A DNA stretch of 64,000 nucleotides from Filimonas lacunae (GTDB lineage: Bacteria > Bacteroidota > Bacteroidia > Chitinophagales > Chitinophagaceae): assembly GCF_002355595.1 (NCBI RefSeq), contig NZ_AP017422.1:3162001-3226000 (forward strand), read 5' to 3'. Under the pieces are notes generated by a model. It was not told the DNA's origin. It saw nothing but the letters and a program-made list of their open reading frames with translations, and did no database searches. The translations under genes and the position numbers were made by a program. This document shows positions 27,152-35,130 of the stretch, piece by piece; the stretch's first letter is position 1, and every line of letters starts with the position of its first letter.

Positions 27152-27562
27152 TTATGAACGACTTTGCCGCCACCGCTGCCAGGCACCCGTACCCCATAAA
27201 GCGGCACCAATCAACACCAGTTGAAAAGGTAGCCGTAGCCAGCGGGCAAGGTCTGAATTTAATCCAAAAGCATCCCTGTGTTCGGTCAACTGGGCAATAT
27301 TGCCCGGAAACACCAGCACAAAAAACAAAGCCACAATCCAGCCAACTATAGAACGTTGTTTTACCAGTACTATTAATGCGGTGCCTAACATAATTTCCAC
27401 AATACCAGATAACACTACTACTAAATCTGTATTCACAGGAATCCAGGGTGGCACCTGGGCCTGAAATTCTTTACGGGCAAACGTAAGATGGCTAATGCCC
27501 GCAAAGGTGAGAAAAGTACCCAGTATAATGCGTACGGTGTTTTGTAGTGGAGTTGTTTTCAT
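27152..27562 (-). CDS. DoxX-family membrane protein
   Basis: A 136-residue protein with four predicted transmembrane helices, of the DoxX/DoxD-like superfamily. Features: RIILGTFLTFAGISHLTFAR, IPVNTDLVVVLSGIVEIMLG, and VGWIVALFFVLVFPGNIAQL then TEHRDAFGLNS and RLPFQLVLIGAALWGTGAW. The function of such proteins is poorly defined; some are linked to thiol or quinone redox at the membrane. It is convergent with the preceding lipoprotein, and its 5' end faces the gene remnant on the other strand. Confidence 0.85.
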   Translation of the reverse strand: MKTTPLQNTVRIILGTFLTFAGISHLTFARKEFQAQVPPWIPVNTDLVVVLSGIVEIMLGTALIVLVKQRSIVGWIVALFFVLVFPGNIAQLTEHRDAFGLNSDLARWLRLPFQLVLIGAALWGTGAWQRWRQSRS

Positions 27563-27630
27563 AAGTAACAGATTTAAGCATGTTTGCCAACATATAAACA
27601 GTAAAATTCATGCCGTACTCATTTCAGAAG

Positions 27631-28010
27631 CTTCTACTGTAAGTGAAGTACCGAAAAGCAACTGGTCTATCGATTCATCTACTGATGCTATGACTTCCAA
27701 AAGCGTAGTAAATGCTTCTGTCAAATCTGACAACCAACTTAATTTTGACTTTCCTTATCAGGGTGGCTCTGACGGTTACATTCAACTGAGAAAAAAGGAT
27801 GGCTCAACTGACGCAATGGTTTCTATTTCAAAGGGACAATTTGTTATCAGTGTAACCAACTTTAATATTCGCGCCAGATTTGATTCTGCAGCTCCTGTTA
27901 AATATTCCTGTTCTATGGCTAACGATGGTAGCTCTGATGTCGTTTTTATCAATGATGCCAAGGGCTTCATTTCCAAAGTGAATCAAAAACACAATTGTGT
28001 GAATTCTTAA
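27631..28010 (+). pseudogene. Probable gene remnant (truncated lipoprotein-type domain)
   Basis: A coding-like stretch from about SEVPKSNWSIDSSTDAMTSK to KGFISKVNQ and a stop at 28010. It resembles the C-terminal domain of secreted Bacteroidota/Proteobacteria proteins with a WxYxxxxDxMxxK...FPYxGG pattern (here FDFPYQGGSDGYIQLRKKDG). No signal peptide or reasonable start lies in front: upstream the frame runs antisense into the DoxX gene, and no ATG sits ahead of the domain in the intergenic part. The end also looks shorter than I expect for the family. I read it as a remnant truncated at the 5' and perhaps the 3' end. The start given is approximate. Confidence 0.45.
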
Positions 28011-28093
28011 CACCCCTTCCTGATGCAAATGCTAAATTAGTTAGTATATTTGAATTGCCGTTTTAAAATCCAATATCGTTAAACAAATGAGGT

Positions 28094-28678
28094 ATGTATA
28101 ACCCACTCACTAAATTTAAAACAGACATGTTGCCTGGATTTGCTAACATGAAGGTGCGCTACCTCGTGGCCCAGCAGTACTATCGCGGCAAGCTTCCTTC
28201 TACGGAACAGCTGCCGCTGCTGCTGACTGACTATCCAGATCTGGTTCAGGCTAGCACTCACTACCAGAATATTAAGGTTACAGACAAATGGGCGGCAATT
28301 ATCGACCTGCAAAACCCAAAACATTTAGCAAAACTGGCAGAAATGTGTCAGCCTTACAGCGAATATGTGCTGTATGCAGCCTTTACAGATGACCCTAATA
28401 AGGTGAATTTGAAAAATGATAAACGCATAGCCAATGCAGCTAAAAGTTATATTGATAGTGAAACTAACTGGAAACCAACTGCTTCGGCAACAGTGAAAGC
28501 TCAATTGGAATTGCAGTTTGGAGAACTTTTTGTTACTTTCAGGCTGGGTGGCCAACAGGCACAGACAAGATTATCAGCACTTGAAACTACCAAACCATGT
28601 GTTACGACATCAGCTTTACCAGCAACATACGACACGTACAAGATTACTTTCCAGGCCTCCACGTTGATCCGCAGGTAA
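28094..28678 (+). CDS. Hypothetical protein, 194 aa, overlapping the SRAP gene
   Basis: Good coding character over the first 165 residues (MYNPLTKFKTDMLPGFANMK, PLLLTDYPDLVQASTHYQNI, EYVLYAAFTDDPNKVNL). No family recognised. The last 28 residues read out of frame through the first 82 nt of the SRAP gene (28597-28678) and look like a shadow of it, so the natural stop may have been lost, or the overlap is genuine. There is no signal peptide or membrane helix. It may be a decayed or recently recombined gene, given the remnant just upstream. Confidence 0.5.
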   Translation: MYNPLTKFKTDMLPGFANMKVRYLVAQQYYRGKLPSTEQLPLLLTDYPDLVQASTHYQNIKVTDKWAAIIDLQNPKHLAKLAEMCQPYSEYVLYAAFTDDPNKVNLKNDKRIANAAKSYIDSETNWKPTASATVKAQLELQFGELFVTFRLGGQQAQTRLSALETTKPCVTTSALPATYDTYKITFQASTLIRR

Positions 28679-29361
28679 ATATTGATTTTACTTCCGATCA
28701 TGTGCAGGCACAGGCATACCAGCCTTTTCCTATCATTACAAACAATGGCGGACAGTTAACACTACAACCATTTGAATGGGGCGTTATTCCGGACTATTTT
28801 AAAACGCCGGAAGATGTAAAAAAGGGGCGATCTTTTATGTGTAATGCCCAGTCGGAGAAGATTATTGATGACACCCGTTCGTTCTGGCGGCGTATTCGTC
28901 AGCACCGTTGCCTGATACCGGTTACCGGCATATATGAACACCGCAATGTAACAGGCTTTAAAAACAAAATCCCCTATCATGTGCAATTGCGCCAGCGCTC
29001 TTTATTCTGTTTGCCAGGCTTATTCCACTACTCCCCTTTTGCCAATAAAGAAACCGGCGAACTCACGGGTACCTTCACTATTATAACCCGCGCCGCCAAC
29101 AGGCTAATGCGCCAGATACATAACAATGGCCCTAATTCAGGCCGCATGCCACTGTTCCTTACCAAAGAACTGGAATTGCAATGGCTGCAGGAAGGTTTAA
29201 ACGATATGCAAATTCAGGAAATATTACACTACGAAATGCCGGCAGAGGAAATGCAATATTATACGGTGCATACCATACGTACCACCAAGCCAAGGCCGGA
29301 TGACAAAAGGAAAACAGAACCTTTTGAATGGTTGAATTTGCCGGAATTGGAAGTGGTGTAG
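28597..29361 (+). CDS. SRAP (YedK/HMCES) family abasic-site processing protein
   Basis: A 254-residue SOS response-associated peptidase-family protein. Cys2 directly follows the start Met (MCYDISF); after Met removal it forms the thiazolidine crosslink to abasic sites in single-stranded DNA. Family blocks visible: LTLQPFEWGVIPDYFKTPED, MCNAQSEKI, RIRQHRCLIPVTGIYEH (the catalytic Glu/His region), GTFTIITRAANRLMRQIHN, and GRMPLFLTKELELQWLQEGL. The start is fixed by Cys2. It overlaps the upstream 194-aa frame by 82 nt and stops 2 nt short of the convergent esterase gene. Confidence 0.92.
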   Translation: MCYDISFTSNIRHVQDYFPGLHVDPQVNIDFTSDHVQAQAYQPFPIITNNGGQLTLQPFEWGVIPDYFKTPEDVKKGRSFMCNAQSEKIIDDTRSFWRRIRQHRCLIPVTGIYEHRNVTGFKNKIPYHVQLRQRSLFCLPGLFHYSPFANKETGELTGTFTIITRAANRLMRQIHNNGPNSGRMPLFLTKELELQWLQEGLNDMQIQEILHYEMPAEEMQYYTVHTIRTTKPRPDDKRKTEPFEWLNLPELEVV

Positions 29362-29362
29362 C

Positions 29363-30106
29363 TTACTGTTTCAACCACCCATTTAAATCAGCCAGCACAC
29401 TTGCATTGATCTGGTGTCCCATTCCTGTATACTCGTGGTAACTTACAGGCAGCTGTAACGGTTGCAAAAAGGCTTTTGCCTCACGGGCATAGGTAACAGG
29501 CAATGTATTGTCCTGTGTGCCGTGGGAAATAAACACTTTCAATTGGTGCAAAGCAGGGCTGGCAGTAACCAATGGCTTTACTTCTTCCAGTAACCTGCCG
29601 CTTAATGCCATTACTCCCTGCACTTCATCAGGATGCGTCAAGCCAATGCTCAGGCTCATAATAGCTCCCTGGCTAAAGCCGCCCAGGTACACTTCTGCCA
29701 ACTGGTATTTTTGCTTTACCTGGTGCATAAACCGGCGTATTAACTCACGGCTGCTTTGTTCCTGTTGAGCATTAAAAACTGGCTTGCCTGTAGAAAAGTC
29801 AACCTGGTACCAGGCATATCGATCGGCGCCTAAAGTCAGCGGGCCACGTGCCGAAATAATATAATAATCGGGAGGTAGCTGTTCAGCCAGCGCAAACAGA
29901 TCGGCTTCATTGCTACCCACGCCATGCAATAATATCACGGCTTTATGTTTGGCAGGTTTAACCTGCGGTTCACGTACCAGGTATTGTAACACCAGGCTAT
30001 CTGCCCCGGTTTCTTTTATCGTTACATTCATCATTGCTTCTACTTTACATACAAACACAGTTACCAACAGGAACAGACCTGCCAGCATTACTCTTCCGTT
30101 GTTCAT
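29363..30106 (-). CDS. Alpha/beta hydrolase, phospholipase/carboxylesterase family
   Basis: A 247-residue esterase of the carboxylesterase/thioesterase type. A signal-like segment covers residues 5-24 and suggests export. The catalytic triad is visible: Ser145 in GGFSQGA, Asp199 in HGTQDNTLP, His231 in GMGHQI; the oxyanion HGVGSNEADL is at 61-70. The start codon overlaps the stop of the DOPA-dioxygenase gene (TAATG at 30108-30104), so the two are translated together from the promoter at 31012-31043. Confidence 0.88.
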   Translation of the reverse strand: MNNGRVMLAGLFLLVTVFVCKVEAMMNVTIKETGADSLVLQYLVREPQVKPAKHKAVILLHGVGSNEADLFALAEQLPPDYYIISARGPLTLGADRYAWYQVDFSTGKPVFNAQQEQSSRELIRRFMHQVKQKYQLAEVYLGGFSQGAIMSLSIGLTHPDEVQGVMALSGRLLEEVKPLVTASPALHQLKVFISHGTQDNTLPVTYAREAKAFLQPLQLPVSYHEYTGMGHQINASVLADLNGWLKQ

Positions 30107-30987
30107 TATCCGATTTTTACAGAGGTCATAGTCAATGAACCGCCTACTGCTTTGTCGTTGAAAAACGAAACCGCATCATTCTTACCCTGTAATGCCAGTG
30201 TGTACATCAATGGCAGGTAGTGTTCAGGCGTAGGGATGGCTAGCAGGGCTTCTTTACCCAGTTGGTTATATTGGATCAACGATTGGTGATTCCCTTCCTG
30301 AATCAGTGATTTGAACGTATTGTTCATTTGCGCTGCCCAGTCGTAAGCATATTCCTTTTCGTTGAGTTTATCCCAGGCTACCATGCGCAGGTTATGCACC
30401 ATGTTACCACTGCCGATAATCAACACCCCTTTTTTACGCAGTGCGGCCAATTCTTTTCCCAGCTCGTAATGATATTGCGGGCCTTTGGAATAATCAATGC
30501 TCAACTGTAACACCGGTATATTGGCTTTGGGGTACATGTGCCTTATAATAGTCCAGGTACCGTGATCCAGGCCCCAGTCATGATCCAGCTCTACATGCGC
30601 TGAGTGAATCAGTCCGGCAGTTTCTTTTGCCAGCGCCGGGTTACCCGGTGCGGGATATTGTACATCAAACAGCTCTTTAGGAAACCCACCAAAATCGTGA
30701 ATAGTTTTGGGAAAATCCATCGCTGTTATTTTAGTACCCTGGGTAAACCAGTGTGCCGATACCACCAGCACCGCCTTAGGTGTGGGTATTTCCTTGGCCA
30801 TCTGTGTCCACCTGCGGCTGAATTCTGTATCTTCTATACCATTCTTAGGCGACCCATGCCCTACAAACAAAACAGGCATTAAATGCTCCTGCTGTTCCAG
30901 ACCATCGGTGAAATTCTTGAATGCGGAAAGTGTTGTCATACCTAATACTCCTGTTGCCAATGTTTGAATAAACTTCTTACGCTCCAT
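30106..30987 (-). CDS. ygiD: 4,5-DOPA extradiol dioxygenase (YgiD, LigB family)
   Basis: A 293-residue class III extradiol dioxygenase. Family blocks: PVLFVGHGSPKNGIEDTEFS (metal ligand His44), AVLVVSAHWFTQGTKITAMD, PKTIHDFGGFPKELFDVQYP, LDHDWGLDHGTWTIIRHMYP, and VLIIGSGNMVHNLRMVAWDK. The first 30 residues (MERKKFIQTLATGVLGMTTL) resemble a Tat-like or atypical leader, longer than E. coli YgiD. The enzyme cleaves the ring of DOPA or related catechols at the 4,5 position. It is co-translated with the esterase and has a well-formed promoter upstream. A tyrosinase operon lies about 9 kb away. Confidence 0.92.
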   Translation of the reverse strand: MERKKFIQTLATGVLGMTTLSAFKNFTDGLEQQEHLMPVLFVGHGSPKNGIEDTEFSRRWTQMAKEIPTPKAVLVVSAHWFTQGTKITAMDFPKTIHDFGGFPKELFDVQYPAPGNPALAKETAGLIHSAHVELDHDWGLDHGTWTIIRHMYPKANIPVLQLSIDYSKGPQYHYELGKELAALRKKGVLIIGSGNMVHNLRMVAWDKLNEKEYAYDWAAQMNNTFKSLIQEGNHQSLIQYNQLGKEALLAIPTPEHYLPLMYTLALQGKNDAVSFFNDKAVGGSLTMTSVKIG

Positions 30988-31011
30988 TATTTCCAGTTAT
31001 TGACGATACTA

Positions 31012-31043
31012 CAAAGGTACCCCACCCTGCCCTTCCGGTACAA
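31012..31043 (-). promoter_or_regulatory. Bacteroidota-type promoter for ygiD-esterase
   Basis: On the minus strand: TTG (31043-31041), 21-nt spacer, TACCTTTG (31019-31012), exact TAnnTTTG. The start codon is 25 nt downstream. Confidence 0.6.
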
Positions 31044-31071
31044 TGACTTCGGGCAATAAAAACCGTTGATT

Positions 31072-31671
31072 TTAATCAATGCTTTTGCTTTCCTTATCGG
31101 CATTCATCCGGCTGCGTATGCGGCTGAGCGTTTCGGGTTTTAGCCCCATATGCGAGGCTATCATGTGTTGCGGCACCCGCTGCACAATGTTGGGATAGGT
31201 TTCGGTAAATGCCTTGTACTGCTGTTCCAGCGACAGGCTTATCAAATTGGTAGTACGCCTTTGCAGGGCCATATAGCCTTCTGTCATCAATATCCTGAAA
31301 TAGATCTCGTATTTAGGCTGGGTTTGCAGCAGCAGGTCGTGCGCAGCTTTACTAATAAGCAGCAGATCGCAATCTTCCAGCGCCTGAATGTTTAAGGTAC
31401 CAGGTTCTTCTTTCATAAAGCTGCACAGATCGCCCATCGTCCACCCTTCCAGCGCAAAAGCGGTGATATGCTCATTCCCCTTGCCATCCAGCACAAAAGC
31501 CCGTAAAGCGCCTTTTTCCACAAAAACCACCTGTTTGCACACTTCGCCTTCCTGTAGCAGGTACTGCTTTTTCAGCAGCTTTTTAGGTGTCAGCTGCTGC
31601 ACAACCCAAGCTTCTTCTTCCGGAGTCAGCTTTACTTTCTCATTGAACTTTTGCAGAAAAACCTCGAACAT
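31072..31671 (-). CDS. Crp/Fnr-family transcriptional regulator
   Basis: Cyclic-nucleotide-binding-domain regulator, about 199 aa from the ATG at 31671 (MFEVFLQKFNEKVKLTPEEE); an upstream in-frame ATG at 31731 would add 20 unlikely residues. The effector domain has KKQYLLQEGEVCKQVVFVEK and GALRAFVLDGKGNEHITAFA; the C-terminal HTH is VPQHMIASHMGLKPETLSRI. There are no Fe-S cysteines of the Fnr type. It is the short Bacteroidota form often found beside redox genes. The next minus-strand gene is the reductase at 31779-32714, 107 nt upstream. Confidence 0.88.
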   Translation of the reverse strand: MFEVFLQKFNEKVKLTPEEEAWVVQQLTPKKLLKKQYLLQEGEVCKQVVFVEKGALRAFVLDGKGNEHITAFALEGWTMGDLCSFMKEEPGTLNIQALEDCDLLLISKAAHDLLLQTQPKYEIYFRILMTEGYMALQRRTTNLISLSLEQQYKAFTETYPNIVQRVPQHMIASHMGLKPETLSRIRSRMNADKESKSID

Positions 31672-31778
31672 ACTTTTCAGGCGATGGTTAAAAAGGTAAA
31701 TATACAAAACAGCCGGCCGTGGAATCTCCATGCCGGCTGCTGTTTGTACCCGTTACCGGTATCCTGCATGATACCCCG

Positions 31779-32714
31779 TTACAACGTAACAACCACTTTA
31801 CCCACTGTACGGCCACTCTCTACCTGTTCGTGCGCTTTACCCATCTCGTCAAAGGCAAAGGTTTGCGATACAACAGAGCGTATAATTCCTTGTTGCAGGT
31901 AGTCTGCTATCACTTTCATATCTTCTCCATCACTTTGTACCAGGTAGAAATAACCATTTACCCCTTTGGCTTTTGCCTTTTCTGTAACCGCTTCATTTAA
32001 ACCAGAGGGAATGCTTACGATAGTACCACCGGCTTTGGTTACTTCCAGAGAATGATCAATATTGTCTCCACCAATAGTATCCAGCACTGTATCAAATTGG
32101 TAAGGACTGTTTCCCCAATCATATCCGTGGTAGTTAATATGTCCATCTGCTCCCAGTTGCAACACCTGCTCTTTGTTTTTATCGGAAGAACTACCTACTA
32201 CATAAGCCCCCAGGTGCTTGGCTATCTGCACGGCATAATGTCCTACACCACCAGCTGCGGCATGCACCAGCACTTGTTGTCCTGCCTGTACATTCGCTTG
32301 TTTTAACAGCACCTGGTAAGCGGTTAATGCCGCCAGTGTGGCTGCTGCCGCTTCTTCGTGTGTTATGTTGGATGGTTTTAAGGCCAGATGTGATGCTGGT
32401 GCAGCTACATATTCTGCATATGCCTTACCGTGTCCGGGAAAGTTTACCATCCCAAACACTTCCTGCCCTACTTTAAAAGCACTGCTGTTGCTTTCTGTTA
32501 CCACACCCGATATATCCCAGCCCAGTATCAATGGTTGTTGTTCTTTTATACGTCCATATACGCCCTTGCCGGCACGGCTTTTTACGTCTACGGGGTTTAT
32601 GCTGATGGCTTTTACCTGTACCAGCACTTCTTCCGGTTGCAGGGTTGGTTTAGCTACTTCCTGTATCTGTAATGCTGCTATGCTTCCGGGCTGGTGTAAT
32701 ACAATTGCTTTCAT
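31779..32714 (-). CDS. NADP-dependent medium-chain reductase (quinone reductase-like)
   Basis: A 311-residue zinc-free MDR-superfamily oxidoreductase of the quinone/enone reductase type. Blocks: the N-terminal GroES-like fold (MKAIVLHQPGSIAALQIQEV, SINPVDVKSRAGKGVYG, PLILGWDISGVV) and the Rossmann fold with HAAAGGVGHYAVQIAKHLGA, then DTVLDTIGGD and GTIVSIPSG. It has no structural-zinc cysteine cluster. It is divergent from an AraC regulator; the 101-nt gap carries a TAGTTTTG -7 element for this gene (32742-32735) and two TGGTATAT boxes. Substrate is unknown; electrophilic enones or quinones are typical. Confidence 0.9.
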   Translation of the reverse strand: MKAIVLHQPGSIAALQIQEVAKPTLQPEEVLVQVKAISINPVDVKSRAGKGVYGRIKEQQPLILGWDISGVVTESNSSAFKVGQEVFGMVNFPGHGKAYAEYVAAPASHLALKPSNITHEEAAAATLAALTAYQVLLKQANVQAGQQVLVHAAAGGVGHYAVQIAKHLGAYVVGSSSDKNKEQVLQLGADGHINYHGYDWGNSPYQFDTVLDTIGGDNIDHSLEVTKAGGTIVSIPSGLNEAVTEKAKAKGVNGYFYLVQSDGEDMKVIADYLQQGIIRSVVSQTFAFDEMGKAHEQVESGRTVGKVVVTL

Positions 32715-32764
32715 TTTGCGTTATTTTGATAAGACAAAACTATACCAGCCAGGTGCCGTAAAAA

Positions 32765-32796
32765 TGGTATATATTTTACGCAAATTGGTATATTTG
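32765..32796. promoter_or_regulatory. Divergent AraC/reductase operator: two TGGTATAT direct repeats
   Basis: TGGTATAT at 32765-32772 and 32786-32793, spaced exactly 21 bp, two helical turns, as expected for an AraC-family dimer. The second repeat overlaps the TATATTTG -7 element (32789-32796) of the AraC gene. The first lies about 22 bp upstream of the reductase -7 element (32742-32735). Confidence 0.5.
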
Positions 32797-32831
32797 CATC
32801 ACAAACACCTTTATGGGTGAAATCAAGCAGT

Positions 32832-33677
32832 ATGCAAAAAGAAAACCTGTACGAGCCTTTTTCTATCGCTTTTCAAACCCTGGACGAAGGGCCTAAGCAG
32901 GCACACAAGCATAATTTCTTTGAACTGGTGTATATCGTCTCTGGTTCGGGAGTGCAGTGTATTAACAAAAGCCAGTTTAGGTATACCGAGGGGCATATGT
33001 TCCTGATCACGCCCGAAGATTGCCATTCTTTTGAGGTAAACACTACTACCTCTTTCTTTTTCCTGCGTTTTAACAACATCTACCTTACCGAGGGTGGACT
33101 ACCTAAAGAGAACATTCAACGACTGGAGTTTATACTGCAAAACGCCAATCATCAGCCAGGTTGTATATTAAAAAATCAGGTGGATAAGCAATTGGTACGC
33201 CCCATGGTTGATGCCATGATACGGGAATTTGTAAACCGCGATATATACAACCAGGAATTGATACAGCAACTGGTAAACACACTCATTATTGTAGTAGCCC
33301 GTAATATTGCCAAGTACCAACCCGCCGCTGTGACCGAACAAACCGAAGAGAAGGCGATGGATATATTACACTACATACAGGCGCATATTTACGAGCCGGA
33401 TAAGCTTCGCGCCGAAAATATCAGCCAGCTATTTCATATTTCTCCCGCCTACCTCAGTCGCTATTTTAAACAGCATACCGGTGATACCATGCAGCAGTAT
33501 ATTGCCAATTATAAAATGAAGCTAATATTACACCGGCTGGAACACAGCGATAAACGCATTAGTGAAATAGCTTTTGAATTTAATTTCACAGATGAAAGTC
33601 ATTTTAATAAATATTTTAAAAAGATAAAAGGCGCCAGTCCGCGGGAATACCGTAAGCAATTGTTGCAAACCAGTTAA
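32832..33677 (+). CDS. AraC-family transcriptional regulator
   Basis: A regulator of about 281 residues from the ATG at 32832 (MQKENLYEPFSIAFQTLDEG); a GTG 15 nt upstream is also in frame. The N-terminal cupin effector domain includes KQAHKHNFFELVYIVSGSGV and GHMFLITPEDCHSF. The C-terminal double HTH is seen in LRAENISQLFHISPAYLSRY then FKQHTGDTMQQYIANYKMKL and RISEIAFEFNFTDESHFNKY. It is divergent from the reductase gene and 57 nt upstream of a condensation-domain gene, so it probably controls both sides through the TGGTATAT repeats, including its own promoter. Confidence 0.9.
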   Translation: MQKENLYEPFSIAFQTLDEGPKQAHKHNFFELVYIVSGSGVQCINKSQFRYTEGHMFLITPEDCHSFEVNTTTSFFFLRFNNIYLTEGGLPKENIQRLEFILQNANHQPGCILKNQVDKQLVRPMVDAMIREFVNRDIYNQELIQQLVNTLIIVVARNIAKYQPAAVTEQTEEKAMDILHYIQAHIYEPDKLRAENISQLFHISPAYLSRYFKQHTGDTMQQYIANYKMKLILHRLEHSDKRISEIAFEFNFTDESHFNKYFKKIKGASPREYRKQLLQTS

Positions 33678-33734
33678 ACAATTTCGCGGCCAGGATGTTA
33701 CTGTGGCTAATCCATTACCCCAACTACCTGGCTT

Positions 33735-35036
33735 ATGAAAAGAAAACTACTCTTTCTGGAGAGATTCATGTATGGCAACGGCACCGCTCCTTTTCATGGT
33801 GTGTTTGGCCTCAAGCTTCATGGCTCTTTTACTCCGGAACAATTAACACAAGCGCTCGCAAGATTACAGGCCAAGTATCCCCTGCTGAACACTGTGGTGC
33901 AAAGGGATAAACGCGGAACTCCCTGGTTTGTTACCAGTTTGCAGCCAGCTCCCATACCCGTGCGTATTGTGCCGCGTAATAGTGAAGATGCCTGGATACA
34001 GGAAACTCATGCAGAATGGGCCATTCCCTTTAAACCGCAAAGCGAACCATTACTAAGAATAGTATGGTTACGTGCTGATGATGTATCAGACCTGTTACTT
34101 ACCGTACATCATTGTGCCTTTGATGGCGGCTCAGTACTGACACTGGTAAATGACCTGCTTCTTGTACTGGACGAGCCGGTAAAAGATATTGGCCCTTGTT
34201 CTACTCCACCTTTTGAGCAAGTTCGTGATTTAATTCCCCACGCTATTTATTCCAACGCCAAAAACAGGATGAAACGGCTGGCTTTACAAGGAGTGGCTCA
34301 ACTCGCTGCCGCTACCCTGGTAGTGGCAAAGGCACTGCACAAGCACTCCCCCATTACCAACCGGGAAGACTATTTAATTACCTGGAAAATAGATAAAGAC
34401 ACTTCTTCTGCTTTGCTCCGACGCTGCACCCAACGCCGGGTAACTACTCATGCTGCTTTATCTGCCGCCTTCCTGCTGGCCTTTCAGCAGATTAAAGGAA
34501 CGCAGGCACGCAATAAGGTATTATGTCCGGTAGACATCAGAAGGTATGTAAAGGAGATAAAAAAAGATACCCTGTTTGCTTTTGGAATGGGTGTAAACCT
34601 GTCTATTGAAAAGGCGACTGGTAAAAACTTCTGGGAAGTAGCTGTGGATGTGCAGGCCGATTTAACCAAACAATCCAATAAATTAAACGGTTATCACTAT
34701 CTCATGAATTTTGAATGTTTTCATCCTATACTTACCCGCGTATCTCAAAAGCAGGAAAAAGAGAAAGTCAATTATGACCTCGTATTTTCTAACCTGGGCA
34801 GGCTGGACATTCCTAAAAGCTTCTCTAAGTTTGAAGTAGCCGCTGTTTATCCTTCCACAGTAATGGGGCCTACAGGTAATTACAATACCGTTTTAACCAA
34901 CACCTTCCGGGGCGAAATGTCGTTTTCCTTTACTGGCAGCACTCATCATTTTACTTATAAAGAAGCCATGGCTGTAAAGAATATAGCCATGGCATTATTA
35001 CTACAGGAAGAGTTGGCGCAAATGCCGGTGAACTGA
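33735..35036 (+). CDS. Stand-alone condensation-domain acyltransferase
   Basis: A 433-residue protein with a chloramphenicol-acetyltransferase/NRPS-condensation fold. The catalytic HHxxxDG motif is present as HHCAFDG (His125, His126, Asp130). The N-terminal LQAKYPLLNTVVQRDKRGTP and C-terminal YDLVFSNLGRLDIPKSFSKF and YNTVLTNTFRGEMSFSFTG blocks also fit the PapA/alcohol-acetyltransferase-type subgroup. No adenylation or carrier domains are nearby, so it most likely transfers an acyl group to a small alcohol or amine. It follows the AraC gene by 57 nt and may be in the same transcript. Substrates cannot be read from sequence. Confidence 0.82.
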   Translation: MKRKLLFLERFMYGNGTAPFHGVFGLKLHGSFTPEQLTQALARLQAKYPLLNTVVQRDKRGTPWFVTSLQPAPIPVRIVPRNSEDAWIQETHAEWAIPFKPQSEPLLRIVWLRADDVSDLLLTVHHCAFDGGSVLTLVNDLLLVLDEPVKDIGPCSTPPFEQVRDLIPHAIYSNAKNRMKRLALQGVAQLAAATLVVAKALHKHSPITNREDYLITWKIDKDTSSALLRRCTQRRVTTHAALSAAFLLAFQQIKGTQARNKVLCPVDIRRYVKEIKKDTLFAFGMGVNLSIEKATGKNFWEVAVDVQADLTKQSNKLNGYHYLMNFECFHPILTRVSQKQEKEKVNYDLVFSNLGRLDIPKSFSKFEVAAVYPSTVMGPTGNYNTVLTNTFRGEMSFSFTGSTHHFTYKEAMAVKNIAMALLLQEELAQMPVN

Positions 35037-35130
35037 ATTTAAAATAGCATATCGTACGTTCATGAGTAGACATACGTGAACGGCATTGCTATTATCCGGA
35101 TATTCCTGCATACCGCATGAGCATATACTG

